Source: Streptomyces lydicus (lineage in GTDB: Bacteria; Actinomycetota; Actinomycetes; Streptomycetales; Streptomycetaceae). Taken from it: a DNA stretch of 64,000 bases. Each line of letters opens with the position of its first letter. Position 1 is the first letter of the stretch. The position numbers and the translations under genes were made by a program. This document shows, in pieces, positions 34,800 through 44,138 of this stretch. The notes under the pieces are model-generated. The model was not told where the DNA came from. It did not search any database and saw nothing but the letters and a program-made list of their open reading frames with translations. Where the stretch lies: positions 7,440,001 to 7,504,000 of the forward strand of contig NZ_CP017157.1 in the NCBI RefSeq assembly GCF_001729485.1, given 5' to 3'.

Positions 34800-35297
34800 G
34801 TGATCGACCTCGGCTACTCCCTCTCCCGCCGCTTCCCGGATCCGCCGCAGACGGACTACCGGACCGCGGAGGTGCGCACCCTGCGCCACGACCTCTTCTG
34901 CGGCGACGTCTACATCGCCGACACGAAGACGGACCGCGAGCTGTCCACCGCATGGGGCTGGGTGCCGGTCCTCGACTTCGCCTGGGCGCTGTGCGACATC
35001 GTGGAGCGGCTCGACACCGATCCCCGCGGCAGCCGCTCCTCCCGCCCGATCCACGCCGAGCTGGACTTCACCGAATCCGCCGACCGGATGCTGTTCGAGC
35101 GTCGCTTCGGGTGGGTGGACATCGACGCCGACTGGATGCCGGCCGACGAGGCACCGCTCACCTTCAACCACTCCGCGCTGCGCCGCGAGGCCCGCGACTT
35201 CCTGCACGACCTGATCGCCGACCTGACCGACATGCACGAAGGTCTCGGCGACAACCCCGCCGTCTGGGACCTCCAGGCACGCTTCCCCCGCGTCTGA
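34800..35297 (+). CDS. Conserved hypothetical protein, 165 residues
   Basis: I do not recognise a named family with certainty. The protein is acidic and soluble with an N-terminal strand-rich half (YRTAEVRTLRHDLFCGDVYI, then WVPVLDFAWALCDIVERLD) and a helical C-terminus. Features such as EARDFLHDLIADLTDM suggest an immunity-like or regulatory small protein. The GTG at 34800 is used. There is no clear operon partner: senR ends 204 bp upstream and the next gene is convergent. Codon usage is normal for the window, so it is likely a real gene. Confidence 0.65.
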   Translation: MIDLGYSLSRRFPDPPQTDYRTAEVRTLRHDLFCGDVYIADTKTDRELSTAWGWVPVLDFAWALCDIVERLDTDPRGSRSSRPIHAELDFTESADRMLFERRFGWVDIDADWMPADEAPLTFNHSALRREARDFLHDLIADLTDMHEGLGDNPAVWDLQARFPRV

Positions 35298-35345
35298 CCC
35301 GCTCTCCTCCCCACCCGAAGCCCCCGCGGCCCCCGCCGTCGCGGC

Positions 35346-36116
35346 TCATTCCACCCGGACGCCCGTCTGCGCCGCGAACGCCGGCGCCAGGTCCATCAGT
35401 TGGGTCGCGCTGATCACCGCACCCGACAGCCGGTCGATCCCCCGCGCGATGTCCACCGCGGCCGCGCCGCGCAGGTCCACGTCCTTCATCCGTACCTCGG
35501 AGAAGTCCACCCGTGCCAGCGTGCAGTCGTCGAAGGTCACCCGCTCCAGCGTCGCCCCCGCGAAGTCCGCCTCGACCAGCACACACCCTTCAAAGGCGAC
35601 GTCCCGCAGCTTCGCCCCCCGCAGGTTCGGAAAGTCGATCTTCCCGCCGCGCACCACCACCCGCTCCAGCACCGCGCCGTGCAGCTGCGCCCCGCCGAGC
35701 CGGGCGTCCGCCACCTCCACATCGCGCAGGGACGCCCCGGACAGGTCCGTCCCGATGCCGCGCACACCGCTCAGCACGCTGTCGATGAAACGGGCCCGGC
35801 TGAGCACCGTCTCGTCGAGTCCGCAACGCCGCACCGCGCAGTCCATGAACCGCGCGCCGCGCGCCGACTGCCGCCCCCAGTCCGCGTCCGTGAACTCCAG
35901 CCCGTCGTAGTCCCCTTCGGGCTCCAGCTCCCCGCCGTCGTACGCCACCAGCTCCGGCAACCGCACCTCCGGCCGCCGCACCGCCCGCACCACCGCTCCC
36001 GCATCACGCCCAGCCACGCGATCACCGCCCTTCACCGTCGTCCCGTACGCGTCCCGCCGCCGTGCCACCGCCGCCCCGTCGCCGGGTGGCCGCCGTTCCG
36101 CGCCTGCACCACCCAT
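35346..36116 (-). CDS. Pentapeptide-repeat protein
   Basis: The protein consists mostly of A(D/N)LXX-type repeats (from about residue 55 of this frame) such as SRARFIDSVL, DLSGASLRDVEVADARLGGA, LRGAKLRDVAFEGC and ADFAGATLERVTFDDC. These form a right-handed quadrilateral beta-helix. Members of this family can mimic DNA and bind gyrase, or act as scaffolds; the role here is unknown. The start is uncertain: the ATG at 36116 is used, but GTG at 36017, preceded by AAGGG, fits the conserved region better. It diverges from the SoxR-controlled reductase. Confidence 0.75.
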   Translation of the reverse strand: MGGAGAERRPPGDGAAVARRRDAYGTTVKGGDRVAGRDAGAVVRAVRRPEVRLPELVAYDGGELEPEGDYDGLEFTDADWGRQSARGARFMDCAVRRCGLDETVLSRARFIDSVLSGVRGIGTDLSGASLRDVEVADARLGGAQLHGAVLERVVVRGGKIDFPNLRGAKLRDVAFEGCVLVEADFAGATLERVTFDDCTLARVDFSEVRMKDVDLRGAAAVDIARGIDRLSGAVISATQLMDLAPAFAAQTGVRVE

Positions 36117-36181
36117 CGTGAACCACCCCACTGACAATCCACCCCGACCTGGGAAAAACACTCCGGTGACCGCTCCGACAG

Positions 36182-36212
36182 TTGACCTCAATCGCGCTTG
36201 AGGTAGCACAGT
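36182..36212 (+). promoter_or_regulatory. SoxR-type promoter of the quinone reductase gene
   Basis: CCTCAA-TCGCGC-TTGAGG (36186-36203) is a perfect 18-bp SoxR-box palindrome. TTGACC (36182) and CACAGT (36207) can serve as -35 and -10 with the 19-bp spacing typical of MerR-family promoters. The gene starts 67 bp downstream. Confidence 0.9.
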
Positions 36213-36278
36213 GACGGCCAACGCCCCACCACCCGACCCCCAGCCCCCACCCAACTCCCCTGCTCAGGAGACCCCGCC

Positions 36279-37292
36279 ATGCACGCGATACGACTGCACG
36301 CCTTCGGCCCCGCGGAGAACCTCCGCCACGAGACCGTCGAGGACCCCGTACCCGGCCCGGGTGAGGTCCGTGTCGCCGTGGCCGCAGCCGGCGTCCACCT
36401 GCTGGACACGGCCCTGCGGGCAGGCAAACAGGGCGGCCCCCTGCCGCTCCCCGAACTGCCGACCGTCCCGGGGCGGGAGGTCGCCGGCACGGTCGACGCC
36501 CTCGGCGCGGGCACCGACCCCGCCTGGCTCGGCCGCCGCGTCGTCGCCCACCTCGGCGCGGCCCCCGGCGGCTACGCCGAACTCGCCGTCGTCGCCGCCG
36601 CACGCCTGCACCCGATCCCCCCGAACCTGGACGCCGGCCAGGCCGTCGCCATGATCGGCACCGGCCGCACCACCATGGGCATCCTGCTCTTCGCCGACCT
36701 CACCGCCGACGACATCGCCCTGGTCCCCGCGGCCGCCGGCGGCATCGGCTCCCTGCTCGTCCAGCACGCCAGGAACACCGGCGCGACGGTCATCGGCCTG
36801 GCCGGCGGGCCCGCCAAGGTGGCCCGGGTACGTGAGCTGGGCGCCGACCTCGCCGTCGACTACACCGACGACGGCTGGCCGACCCTGGTCCGCGCGTTCC
36901 TCGACGGCCGAGGCGCCCCCGGCGCCACCCTCGTCTTCGACTCCGTGGGCGGCGCCCCCGGACGCGCCGCCGTCGACCTCCTCGCCCACGGGGGCCGCCA
37001 TCTGGTCTTCGGCTGGTCCTCCGGCGGCCTCCTCGACGGCGGCCCGCTGGAGTTCCCGGACGGCGAACTGGCGGCGCGCGGCATCACGTCCGAGCAGGTC
37101 CTCGGGCCGCCCCTGCTCGCCAGAGCCGGCGGCGACGACCCGATGCGCACCCTGGAGACCGCCGCCCTCGCGGAAGCGGCGGCCGGCCGGCTCGTACCGG
37201 CGGTCCAGCCGTTCCCCCTGGCCGGGGCCGCGGCCGCCCACCGGGCCCTGGAAGGCCGCGCCACCATGGGAAAGGTCGTGTTGGTGCCCTGA
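36279..37292 (+). CDS. NADPH:quinone reductase-like zinc-binding dehydrogenase (SoxR target)
   Basis: The 337-residue enzyme belongs to the quinone oxidoreductase branch of the MDR superfamily. It has a GroES-like N-terminal domain (PGPGEVRVAVAAAGVHLLDT, PTVPGREVAGTVDALG) and a Rossmann domain with VPAAAGGIGSLLVQHARNTGA as dinucleotide loop. Catalytic zinc ligands of true alcohol dehydrogenases are absent. A perfect SoxR box in the promoter predicts induction by redox-active compounds such as the organism's own pigments. A homologous reductase gene (SCO4266) is among the established SoxR targets of S. coelicolor. Confidence 0.92.
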   Translation: MHAIRLHAFGPAENLRHETVEDPVPGPGEVRVAVAAAGVHLLDTALRAGKQGGPLPLPELPTVPGREVAGTVDALGAGTDPAWLGRRVVAHLGAAPGGYAELAVVAAARLHPIPPNLDAGQAVAMIGTGRTTMGILLFADLTADDIALVPAAAGGIGSLLVQHARNTGATVIGLAGGPAKVARVRELGADLAVDYTDDGWPTLVRAFLDGRGAPGATLVFDSVGGAPGRAAVDLLAHGGRHLVFGWSSGGLLDGGPLEFPDGELAARGITSEQVLGPPLLARAGGDDPMRTLETAALAEAAAGRLVPAVQPFPLAGAAAAHRALEGRATMGKVVLVP

Positions 37293-37358
37293 CAAGGCAG
37301 CCGCGGTGCCTTCCCCGGCCCATCGCCCCGTCCCCCTGCCGCGGCCCCACCTCGTCCC

Positions 37359-38474
37359 CTACCGCACCACGGCCATCTCCCGCCCCGTGTCGTTCAACCG
37401 CCGCCCGCCCGTCTCCGTACACGTCACGATGTCCTCGATGCGCACCCCGAACCGCCCCGGCAGATAGATCCCCGGTTCGATCGAGAAGCACATCCCGGGC
37501 ACCAGCGGCAGGTGCTCGCCCTCCACCATGTACGGCGGCTCGTGCGTGGTCACCCCGATGCCGTGCCCGGTGCGGTGGATGAAGTACTCGCCGTACCCCG
37601 CCGCCTTGATGACCCGCCGGGCCACCCGGTCCACCTCCTGGCACGCGACGCCCGGCCGGACCGCCTCGAACGCCGCCTGCTGCGCCTCCCGCACGATGTC
37701 GTGCACCTTCCGCTCCTCGGCGCTCGCCTCCCCGACGTGCACGGTCCGCGTGGTGTCCGACCCGTAGCCGTCCTTCAGCCCGCCGAAGTCCAGCACGACC
37801 ATGTCGCCGTCCTCGATGACCCGCTCGCCCGCCTCGTGGTGCGGATTGGCGCCGTTGGGGCCGGATCCGACGATGGTGAAGTCCACCTGGCTGTGGCCGT
37901 GCTCGACCAGCAGCCGCGCGAGGTCCGCCGCCACATCGGACTCCCGGCGTCCGCCGAAGCGCACCCCCAGGATCTCCTCGTACGTCGCGTCCGCCGCGGC
38001 CCCGGCGGCGGCCAGCATCGCCACCTCATGGGCGTCCTTGACGGCACGCAGCATCGGCAGCACCTCCGTCAGCCCCGCGTACGCACTGCCCGGCAGTGTC
38101 CGCTGCAGCCCCAGCAGGTGCAGCGCCCACGTCGCGTCGGAAACCCCGTAACGGCCCTTCGGATCCATCCACTTGGCGAGCTGCTCGTACGGGTCCGAGC
38201 CGTCGCTCCACCCGGTCACCTCCAGCGCCCCGGCTCCCGGGGAGCGCTCCGCGTCCGGCTGCTCCAGTACGGGCACCAGCAGCCGCGCGCGCCGCCCCGG
38301 CTCGATCACCAGGGCGGTCAGCCGCTCGGTGACCGCCGTCGGCCGGTACCCGCACAGCCACGGCAGATCCGGCCCGGGCGTCACCACCAGCCCCGCCAGC
38401 CCGGCGTCCGCCGCGGCCCGCCCCGCCCGCACCATCCGCTGCTCGTAATCCTCACGCGTCATCGAAGTCGTCAT
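37359..38474 (-). CDS. M24-family Xaa-Pro aminopeptidase/dipeptidase
   Basis: The 371-residue protein has a creatinase-like N-terminal domain (about 1-140) and a pita-bread catalytic domain. The complete dinuclear metal motif is present: VVLDFGGLKDGYGSDTTRTV (two Asp), HRTGHGIGVTTHEPPY (His), FSIEPGIYLPGRFG (Glu) and VRIEDIVTCTETG (Glu). It probably cleaves X-Pro dipeptides or peptides in the cytoplasm. ATG at 38474 and ATG at 38462 are both possible starts. It is convergent with the quinone reductase gene. Confidence 0.92.
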   Translation of the reverse strand: MTTSMTREDYEQRMVRAGRAAADAGLAGLVVTPGPDLPWLCGYRPTAVTERLTALVIEPGRRARLLVPVLEQPDAERSPGAGALEVTGWSDGSDPYEQLAKWMDPKGRYGVSDATWALHLLGLQRTLPGSAYAGLTEVLPMLRAVKDAHEVAMLAAAGAAADATYEEILGVRFGGRRESDVAADLARLLVEHGHSQVDFTIVGSGPNGANPHHEAGERVIEDGDMVVLDFGGLKDGYGSDTTRTVHVGEASAEERKVHDIVREAQQAAFEAVRPGVACQEVDRVARRVIKAAGYGEYFIHRTGHGIGVTTHEPPYMVEGEHLPLVPGMCFSIEPGIYLPGRFGVRIEDIVTCTETGGRRLNDTGREMAVVR

Positions 38475-38672
38475 GCGGGCGAACTTACGCCGCCGGGTCT
38501 CCGACGTCCCGTCAAACTCCGGCACCAGCCGCCGCCTTCACCCGGGAGCCCCCCACCACGCCCGGGCACCACCGGCGCGGCCCGGCCGGCGGCCGGTGGC
38601 CGGCCGACACCGAAAATGCCGTGCGAGGAAAATGCCGTGCGATCAGTGCGCCACGGGCGGCACCCTGGCCGC

Positions 38673-38885
38673 ATGAGTCGCTGGAAGCCTTACGACAACT
38701 GGAGCGCCGAGCTCACCGGCCTCACCGTCGAGCAACTCCGTGAGCGCCGGGATTTCGCCGGCCGGCGCGCTCAGCAGGCCGCGGCGCGCGGCACGGGGCG
38801 CAACCCCAAGGCCGCCCGTGACTGGCGCACGAAGCTGCGGGCCGTCGAGGACGAACTCCGCCGCCGGGGCGCCGAGGAAAGCTAG
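38673..38885 (+). CDS. Small hypothetical protein, 70 residues
   Basis: The short frame encodes a basic, helical protein (LTVEQLRERRDFAGRRAQQA, then DWRTKLRAVEDELRRRGAEE) predicted to form a coiled-coil or helical hairpin. Its codon usage fits the genome, and the start ATG follows a 200-bp gap after the M24 gene start. No Shine-Dalgarno sequence is clear. Function unknown. It may also be much shorter than the open frame suggests. Confidence 0.55.
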   Translation: MSRWKPYDNWSAELTGLTVEQLRERRDFAGRRAQQAAARGTGRNPKAARDWRTKLRAVEDELRRRGAEES

Positions 38886-38888
38886 CCG

Positions 38889-38932
38889 CCCCCGGCCCGG
38901 GGCTTCGTTCCTCCCGGGGCCGGGATCGCTCA
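38889..38932. terminator. GC-rich hairpin between convergent genes
   Basis: CCCGGCCCGGGG pairs with CCCGGGGCCGGG (38914-38925 area) with one bulge and about 11 nt of loop. Confidence 0.45.
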
Positions 38933-40498
38933 CCTCACCCGTTCGTAAACACTCACCCGCCGCCCCCGCTCGACACTCGTCGAGCGGCGCACGAAGTGCT
39001 CGTCGAGGGCGCGCAGCTTGGCGCGATCGCGCGCCGAGTCGGCGCGCAGCGGCCCGGCGTCGGTGACGAGCACGATGCCCCGGGCGTCCGCCACGGCCTG
39101 CTCCACCGCGCGCGGAGCGGCCTCGATGCCCTTCAACGTCCCTGACTCCACCGGCCCCTGGGCCAGGGCCAGGTCCCGCAGCCCGGCGAACGCGTGCGGC
39201 GAGACGAGGGCGGTGTCACGGCGCGCGGCGGGAATGTAGAGCACCCCGTCGGCACCGTGCCGCGCGCGGTCGACGAGGGCCGCCGCGGCCAGTACGTCGT
39301 CGACGCGGCTCTCCGCCGTACGCAGCCGGAGTTCGATCGGGAGCAGCGCCAGAACGGCCAGCGCGGCGGCGGCCGGGAGCAGTACGCGGGGGTGGGCCCT
39401 GACGCGCCCGATGAGCGTGGCCAGGAGTACGCCGACGAGAAGCGCGAATCCGACGTACGCGAACAGCACGTAGCGGGTGAGGTAGAGAGGCTTGACGAGG
39501 GAGGCCACGGCCAGACCGATCTGCGGCACCGCACACAGCGGGAGCGCGACGGCGGCGAGGCTGACGCGGGCGTGCGGCACACCCTCCCGCACACCCTCCC
39601 GCAGGCGCTCCGGCAGGGCCTCCGGCAGGCGCGCGCCCGCCATCCGCGCGCAGAGAGCGGCGATCGTCACCGTGATCACGACACCGAGCACCGTCGACCA
39701 GCCGAGCGGCTTGATCCAGGCGACCTGGTCGGCCTGTTCCCCGCTGGTCAGTATCAGCGGCAGCGCCCCGGTCACCGCCCCGGTGGCAGCGAGTGCCCAC
39801 CCGGTGCACCGGGCACGGTCCGGGCGCAGCCACGCCATCGTGACGCCGTGCGCGACGAGCGCGAGCAGCGAGAACCAATTGAGCAGCGCGGCGACCAGTA
39901 CGGCCCCCGCGTACCCCGCCCACCGCAGGGCGGTCGGCCGCCGGAGGGCAGCCAGCAGAAGCCGGGTCGCCAGCGCCACGAAGGCGAGTACGAGCGCGTA
40001 CGACCTGCCTTCCTGGGCGTATTCCTGGACCGCGGGCACGACCGCGAGGGCCAGCCCTGCCCCGACGCCGGCCCGGCGTCCCGAGAGCCGGGCGCCGGTC
40101 AGGGTCGTCAGTGCGCACGCGGCGGCGGTGGCGAGCACCGAGGGCAGCCGCAGGGTGACCAGACTGTCGCCGAAGAGGGCGAAGACCTCGTGCATCACCG
40201 CGTAGTACACGCCATGGACGACGTCGACCTGGCTGACCATGTGCGCTGTCCCGGCCAGCGGACGGTGCGCGACCTGCCAGGTCGCGGCCTCGTCCCGCCA
40301 CATGCTGTGCTCGCGCGTGAGGCCCCACAGCCCGAGCGCGAGGGCGAGCAGCACCGGCCCGGCGCACAGCGGCACGCGACCGTATGGCGCCGCATTCCGA
40401 CGGACCGTCCGTGCCTGGCGCGGCAGGACCACCCGGCCGCCCGCCTCGACGCCCTCCGGGCGCTGCCGGACCCGAGGCGGGGAGATGTCGTTCACCAC
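38930..40498 (-). CDS. GT39/ArnT-like membrane glycosyltransferase
   Basis: The protein has about ten transmembrane helices and a first extracytoplasmic loop with HSMWRDEAATWQVAHRPLAG. The Asp-Glu pair there is the catalytic or metal motif of dolichyl/undecaprenyl-phosphate sugar-dependent GT-C transferases. HGVYYAVMHEVFALFGDS and LSGRRAGVGAGLALAVVPAV follow in the usual order. The C-terminal 130 residues are a soluble extracytoplasmic domain. The acceptor is unknown. The start is uncertain: the frame is open to 40729, but the first 75 residues are Arg/Gly-rich and unlike the family, so GTG at 40498 is used here. Confidence 0.8.
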   Translation of the reverse strand: MVNDISPPRVRQRPEGVEAGGRVVLPRQARTVRRNAAPYGRVPLCAGPVLLALALGLWGLTREHSMWRDEAATWQVAHRPLAGTAHMVSQVDVVHGVYYAVMHEVFALFGDSLVTLRLPSVLATAAACALTTLTGARLSGRRAGVGAGLALAVVPAVQEYAQEGRSYALVLAFVALATRLLLAALRRPTALRWAGYAGAVLVAALLNWFSLLALVAHGVTMAWLRPDRARCTGWALAATGAVTGALPLILTSGEQADQVAWIKPLGWSTVLGVVITVTIAALCARMAGARLPEALPERLREGVREGVPHARVSLAAVALPLCAVPQIGLAVASLVKPLYLTRYVLFAYVGFALLVGVLLATLIGRVRAHPRVLLPAAAALAVLALLPIELRLRTAESRVDDVLAAAALVDRARHGADGVLYIPAARRDTALVSPHAFAGLRDLALAQGPVESGTLKGIEAAPRAVEQAVADARGIVLVTDAGPLRADSARDRAKLRALDEHFVRRSTSVERGRRVSVYERVR

Positions 40499-40889
40499 GG
40501 CAGCAACGCCGGTCGCTCGCCCGCCCGCCGGCCCGCTGCCCGCGCCCCACGAGGAACGCCGGCAACCCCCCGCAGCGCGCCACCCCGCCCCACTCGGCCC
40601 TCGTCCCCCATTGCGCTCCCCCTTCGCTCCCCCATCGCGCACGACGCAGGCGGGTGGGAGGCAGCCGACGTGCCACCTCCCACCCGGCTCCCCGGAGTGG
40701 CCCCGGCCACGGGCTCCCACCCGCTGCAAACGTCTTCGCCGTCAGGGACCCCGTTGCGGGTCCGCAGGTTGAGAACCGGCCACCGCCGTCGCCACCGGCG
40801 ATGACCGGCCGAGACGTTACGGTGTCCCTCCAACTACGGCGGGCGCCGGGGAACTTGGCCGGGCCGTCGGCGGCGGCAGGAGGCACCAC

Positions 40890-41708
40890 TTGACCGGCTC
40901 ACCTTCCACGTGCGGCGCAGTGTTCTTGGCTTGCCATGACGCTGCGGCCTCAGGCGTCCTCATTCGCCGCTCGGACAAGAACGACAAGGAATTCCACTTC
41001 CAGAACTGGGTGGCCGACCGGATCGAGGAAGCAGGCTTCAGGGTCCACCCGCCCAAGCGGAACTCGTACCCGGATTTCGCACTTGTAGATCATTTCGAGG
41101 GGTACGAGGTGAAGGGGCTGAAACGCCCCGGCAGGCACCTCGACTTCGACTGCAACAGCCAGATCGCCAACGGAAGTCATCAAGGCCGATCCATCTACTA
41201 CGTTTTCGGCCGCTACCCGGCCCGGACGAGCTCCAATGAGTACGCGGTCGAAGACCTGGTCATCTGCCACGGGGATTTCCTCAACGCGGACCGCACCTAC
41301 GAGCATCTGAACAAGAGCTTCGCCGGCTTCGGCTCCTTCGGCGACATCAAAGTGCGTGACCGCAAGATGTATATCGCACCCACTCCGTACTCCCTCACCG
41401 AGGGCACCGAAGGCGAATTCACTCTTATTGCGCCCGTGGGATCGGCCTGTGCGGCGAATCCAGAACTCACCCTGGTGGGAGAACTGGAACGGATGGAATC
41501 TGATAGAGTAGTCACCGATTACAGCTTCAACCTGCGCACCAATACCTTGAATACCGAGGAGTCGGTCAATCCGACCGCGGGCAGCGAGCACCGATTCCTG
41601 GCCTTCCGAGCCAAGGGCGGAAGTGATCGCGAAGTGCGCATGAAGCAACCCAGGCGGTTCCCTGCACAGCGGACATGGAGTGACGTTGACGACCATCAGG
41701 AGTCATGA
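40890..41708 (+). CDS. Putative PD-(D/E)xK restriction-type nuclease
   Basis: The 272-residue protein matches no family I can name, but residues 59-76 read SYPDFALVDHFEGYEVKG. This fits a PD-(D/E)xK nuclease core: Asp62, then Glu73-Val-Lys75 after 10 residues. The preceding helix EFHFQNWVADRIEEAGF is also typical. The C-terminal half has no recognised motif. It overlaps the start of the methyltransferase gene by 29 bp, which argues that the two form a restriction-modification-like unit. Third codon positions are visibly more A/T-rich than in neighbouring genes (for example GAATCTGATAGAGTAGTC), indicating recent transfer. Confidence 0.65.
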   Translation: MTGSPSTCGAVFLACHDAAASGVLIRRSDKNDKEFHFQNWVADRIEEAGFRVHPPKRNSYPDFALVDHFEGYEVKGLKRPGRHLDFDCNSQIANGSHQGRSIYYVFGRYPARTSSNEYAVEDLVICHGDFLNADRTYEHLNKSFAGFGSFGDIKVRDRKMYIAPTPYSLTEGTEGEFTLIAPVGSACAANPELTLVGELERMESDRVVTDYSFNLRTNTLNTEESVNPTAGSEHRFLAFRAKGGSDREVRMKQPRRFPAQRTWSDVDDHQES

Positions 41709-43830
41709 AAGGACTACTGTTCAGCGTCCGACTTCCTCCGGCAACGGCAAGGTACCCGAGGTCTCCGCGCTCGAGGCTGATTTCCCGGCTGCGACCTTCA
41801 GCAGCATCGCCGAGAACGAGTCCTGGAGAAAGGAAGTACACCGACCGGCCACCAGCACTCACAAATGGTGGGCGAAGCGCCTCGGCAGCGTGTTCCGAGG
41901 AATGCTGGTAAGCGCAGTCGCGGAAAATTCAACTGATGCGGTCGAGCTCTACGGCACACCCACGCGCCTGGCGGGCATGACGGTTTTCGACCCCTTCGCC
42001 GGCTCGGGCACCACCATGGTCGAAGCTGTCAAGCTGGGGGCCAGGGCGGTGAGCGCGGACATCAATCCCGTCGCTTCGCTGGTGCAGCGGCAGGCCGTTC
42101 AGCGCTGGAGCCTCTCCGAATTGACGCGGGCCTACAAGCTCGTCGAGAAAGAGTGCCGCGAAGAGATCGACCGGGTGCACCGCGCCGGCTCCGGCGAGAC
42201 GGTGCTGTATTACTTCTGGGTCGCTGTGGCCGACTGCCCGGAATGCTCGGCCAGCACCCGCCTCTTTTCATCGCACGTATTCTCCCAGCACGCATACCCG
42301 AAACGCGTCCCCGAGGCGCAAATCGTGTGCCCGGTCTGCCTGGACGTCCTGCCGGGCACTTATGACTTCACCAGCGCGACCTGCAGTAACGGGCACAGCT
42401 TCGGCCGTGAGGGTGCGGTGTCGCGCAGCAACATGAAGTGCCCCAATGGGCACGTGTCAAAGGTGCTTGACGCGCTGGCCGGCTCCACGCCGCGCCACGA
42501 GATGTACGCCAAGCTCGTACTCGGGAACGACAAGAAAAAGCGATACGAATCCATTGATGATTTTGATCGCGAGCAGTACGCGGACTGCGTGCACAAGCTC
42601 GAACAGAGCGAAGACCGGCTGGTCCTCCCCCTGGGCAGTCTCGACCCCGGAGTGAACACGAACCAAGCCATCCGCTGGGGCTTCCGGGATTGGCGACAGT
42701 TCTTCAATGCCCGGCAGCTGTACTCCCTCGGTCTCCTGGGCGCCGCCATTCGCGACCTTGACGTGGGCGCCCCGGAAAAGGAGGCACTGTCCGTCCTCTT
42801 CTCCGGAACCCTGGAGTTCAACAACCTGTTCTGCTCCTTCAAGGGGGAAGGGACGGGGGCCGTGCGTCATATGTTCAGTCACCACATCCTGAAACCGGAG
42901 CGCACGCCACTTGAGGCGCACCCGTGGGGCACCCCTGCCTCCTCCGGCGCCTTCTCGACCTTGTTCAGCAGCAGAATTCTTCGAGCGCATGCGTACAAGA
43001 ACGAACCCGTCGATCAAATCGTGGGCTCCGACGGGAAGATTCAGCGAACCTCATCCCTCTCCCTGCCGACCGAGAGCCGAGTACTGGAAGCTTGGCCGCA
43101 ACGAGGAATAGGAGCGGGCGAGGTCTACGTACGCAGCGGAGATTCATCCCGGACCGATCTTCCGGATGCCTCCGTGGATCTGGTGATGACTGACCCGCCG
43201 TACATGGACAACGTCCATTACTCCGAGCTGGCGGACTTCTTCCACGCCTGGTTGCGGAGCATGAAGATTCTCGCCACGTATCCGAGTGACCTGGCGACGA
43301 CCAGAGCGGAGGGAGAGGTGCAGAGCGCCTCGCCCGCAGAGTTCGAAAAAGCCATCACAGCGGTCTGGTCGGAATGCACTCGTATTTTGAAACCAGGCGG
43401 CCTGCTCGCTTTCACCTTCCATCAAGCCCGCATCACCGGCTGGGTCAGCCTGGTTCGGGCCCTCGCCGCAGCAGGTCTTGTCGTGACCGCTGTGCAGCCG
43501 GTGAAGGGAGAAATGAGTACCAGCGTCACCAAGGGTGGCAGAGAACCGTCAAACCTGGATTCCATCGTTGTCTGCAGAAAGCGCAGCGATGTCGACCAGC
43601 GCACCTCGCGGATGCCGGATGACGTCGCGGAAGACGGAATCCGACTGCTCGAACACCTGCGGGACGAAGGCATGCTGGTAGGCGCCGGCGACGTGCGATC
43701 GGTTATCCGCGGTCGCGTCCTGGCCGCCTTCACCCACACTCCGGAAGCCGACCTGGATCAACTCGCCCGAGAAGCCGACGACTTGGCTGACCGCATGGTG
43801 AAACGCTTCACGGCCTCCACACCCTCCTGA
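41680..43830 (+). CDS. DNA adenine/cytosine-N4 methyltransferase with zinc-finger insert (COG1743/DUF1156-like)
   Basis: The 716-residue protein has the SAM-binding motif I FDPFAGSGTT (residues 103-112) and the catalytic motif IV TDPPYMDN (about 503-510). This motif I-before-IV order with about 390 residues between fits the alpha layout or a COG1743-type enzyme. The intervening part contains four Cys-rich knuckles (CPEC, CPVC, CSNGH, CPNGH at about 185-257), probably a zinc-stabilised recognition module. HKWWAKRLGSVFRGM near the N-terminus resembles the DUF1156 family. GTG at 41680 is used, overlapping the nuclease gene. It probably protects host DNA from that nuclease. Confidence 0.82.
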   Translation: MTLTTIRSHERTTVQRPTSSGNGKVPEVSALEADFPAATFSSIAENESWRKEVHRPATSTHKWWAKRLGSVFRGMLVSAVAENSTDAVELYGTPTRLAGMTVFDPFAGSGTTMVEAVKLGARAVSADINPVASLVQRQAVQRWSLSELTRAYKLVEKECREEIDRVHRAGSGETVLYYFWVAVADCPECSASTRLFSSHVFSQHAYPKRVPEAQIVCPVCLDVLPGTYDFTSATCSNGHSFGREGAVSRSNMKCPNGHVSKVLDALAGSTPRHEMYAKLVLGNDKKKRYESIDDFDREQYADCVHKLEQSEDRLVLPLGSLDPGVNTNQAIRWGFRDWRQFFNARQLYSLGLLGAAIRDLDVGAPEKEALSVLFSGTLEFNNLFCSFKGEGTGAVRHMFSHHILKPERTPLEAHPWGTPASSGAFSTLFSSRILRAHAYKNEPVDQIVGSDGKIQRTSSLSLPTESRVLEAWPQRGIGAGEVYVRSGDSSRTDLPDASVDLVMTDPPYMDNVHYSELADFFHAWLRSMKILATYPSDLATTRAEGEVQSASPAEFEKAITAVWSECTRILKPGGLLAFTFHQARITGWVSLVRALAAAGLVVTAVQPVKGEMSTSVTKGGREPSNLDSIVVCRKRSDVDQRTSRMPDDVAEDGIRLLEHLRDEGMLVGAGDVRSVIRGRVLAAFTHTPEADLDQLAREADDLADRMVKRFTASTPS

Positions 43831-44086
43831 GCCCAGCCCACGAGCCCCGCAAGGCCGGCTCCACCCCGGCCTGCCCTCCGCCCCCTACATGCGCGGCGTG
43901 CGAAGACGAGGACGCCGCGTACCGAGGAAGACCCTCGGGCCCCACCGGATCAGCCCACCCCCGGACGCCCGCACACACGTGACCCACGACACACAACGGG
44001 GAGCGACCAGCCCCACGGACCGACCGCTGAACCGGCGGCCCGCTCACAAGTGATCGCTGACGGCGCCGACCTCACCCGTAGACGTC
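43831..44086. other. Noncoding interval between methyltransferase and tRNA-Thr
   Basis: No gene is visible. The stretch lies on the 3' side of the tRNA gene, where integrating elements usually insert. I see no copy of the tRNA 3' end here or at the left edge of the nuclease gene. Confidence 0.5.
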
Positions 44087-44121
44087 AGAAGCCCCGAACC
44101 ACCAACCGGCCCGGGGCTTCT
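44087..44121 (-). terminator. Terminator of tRNA-Thr
   Basis: AGAAGCCCCG (44087-44096) pairs perfectly with CGGGGCTTCT (44112-44121), with a 15-nt loop. It lies 17 bp beyond the tRNA 3' end on the minus strand. Confidence 0.75.
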
Positions 44122-44138
44122 TCCCTGTTCAAGCTCAG

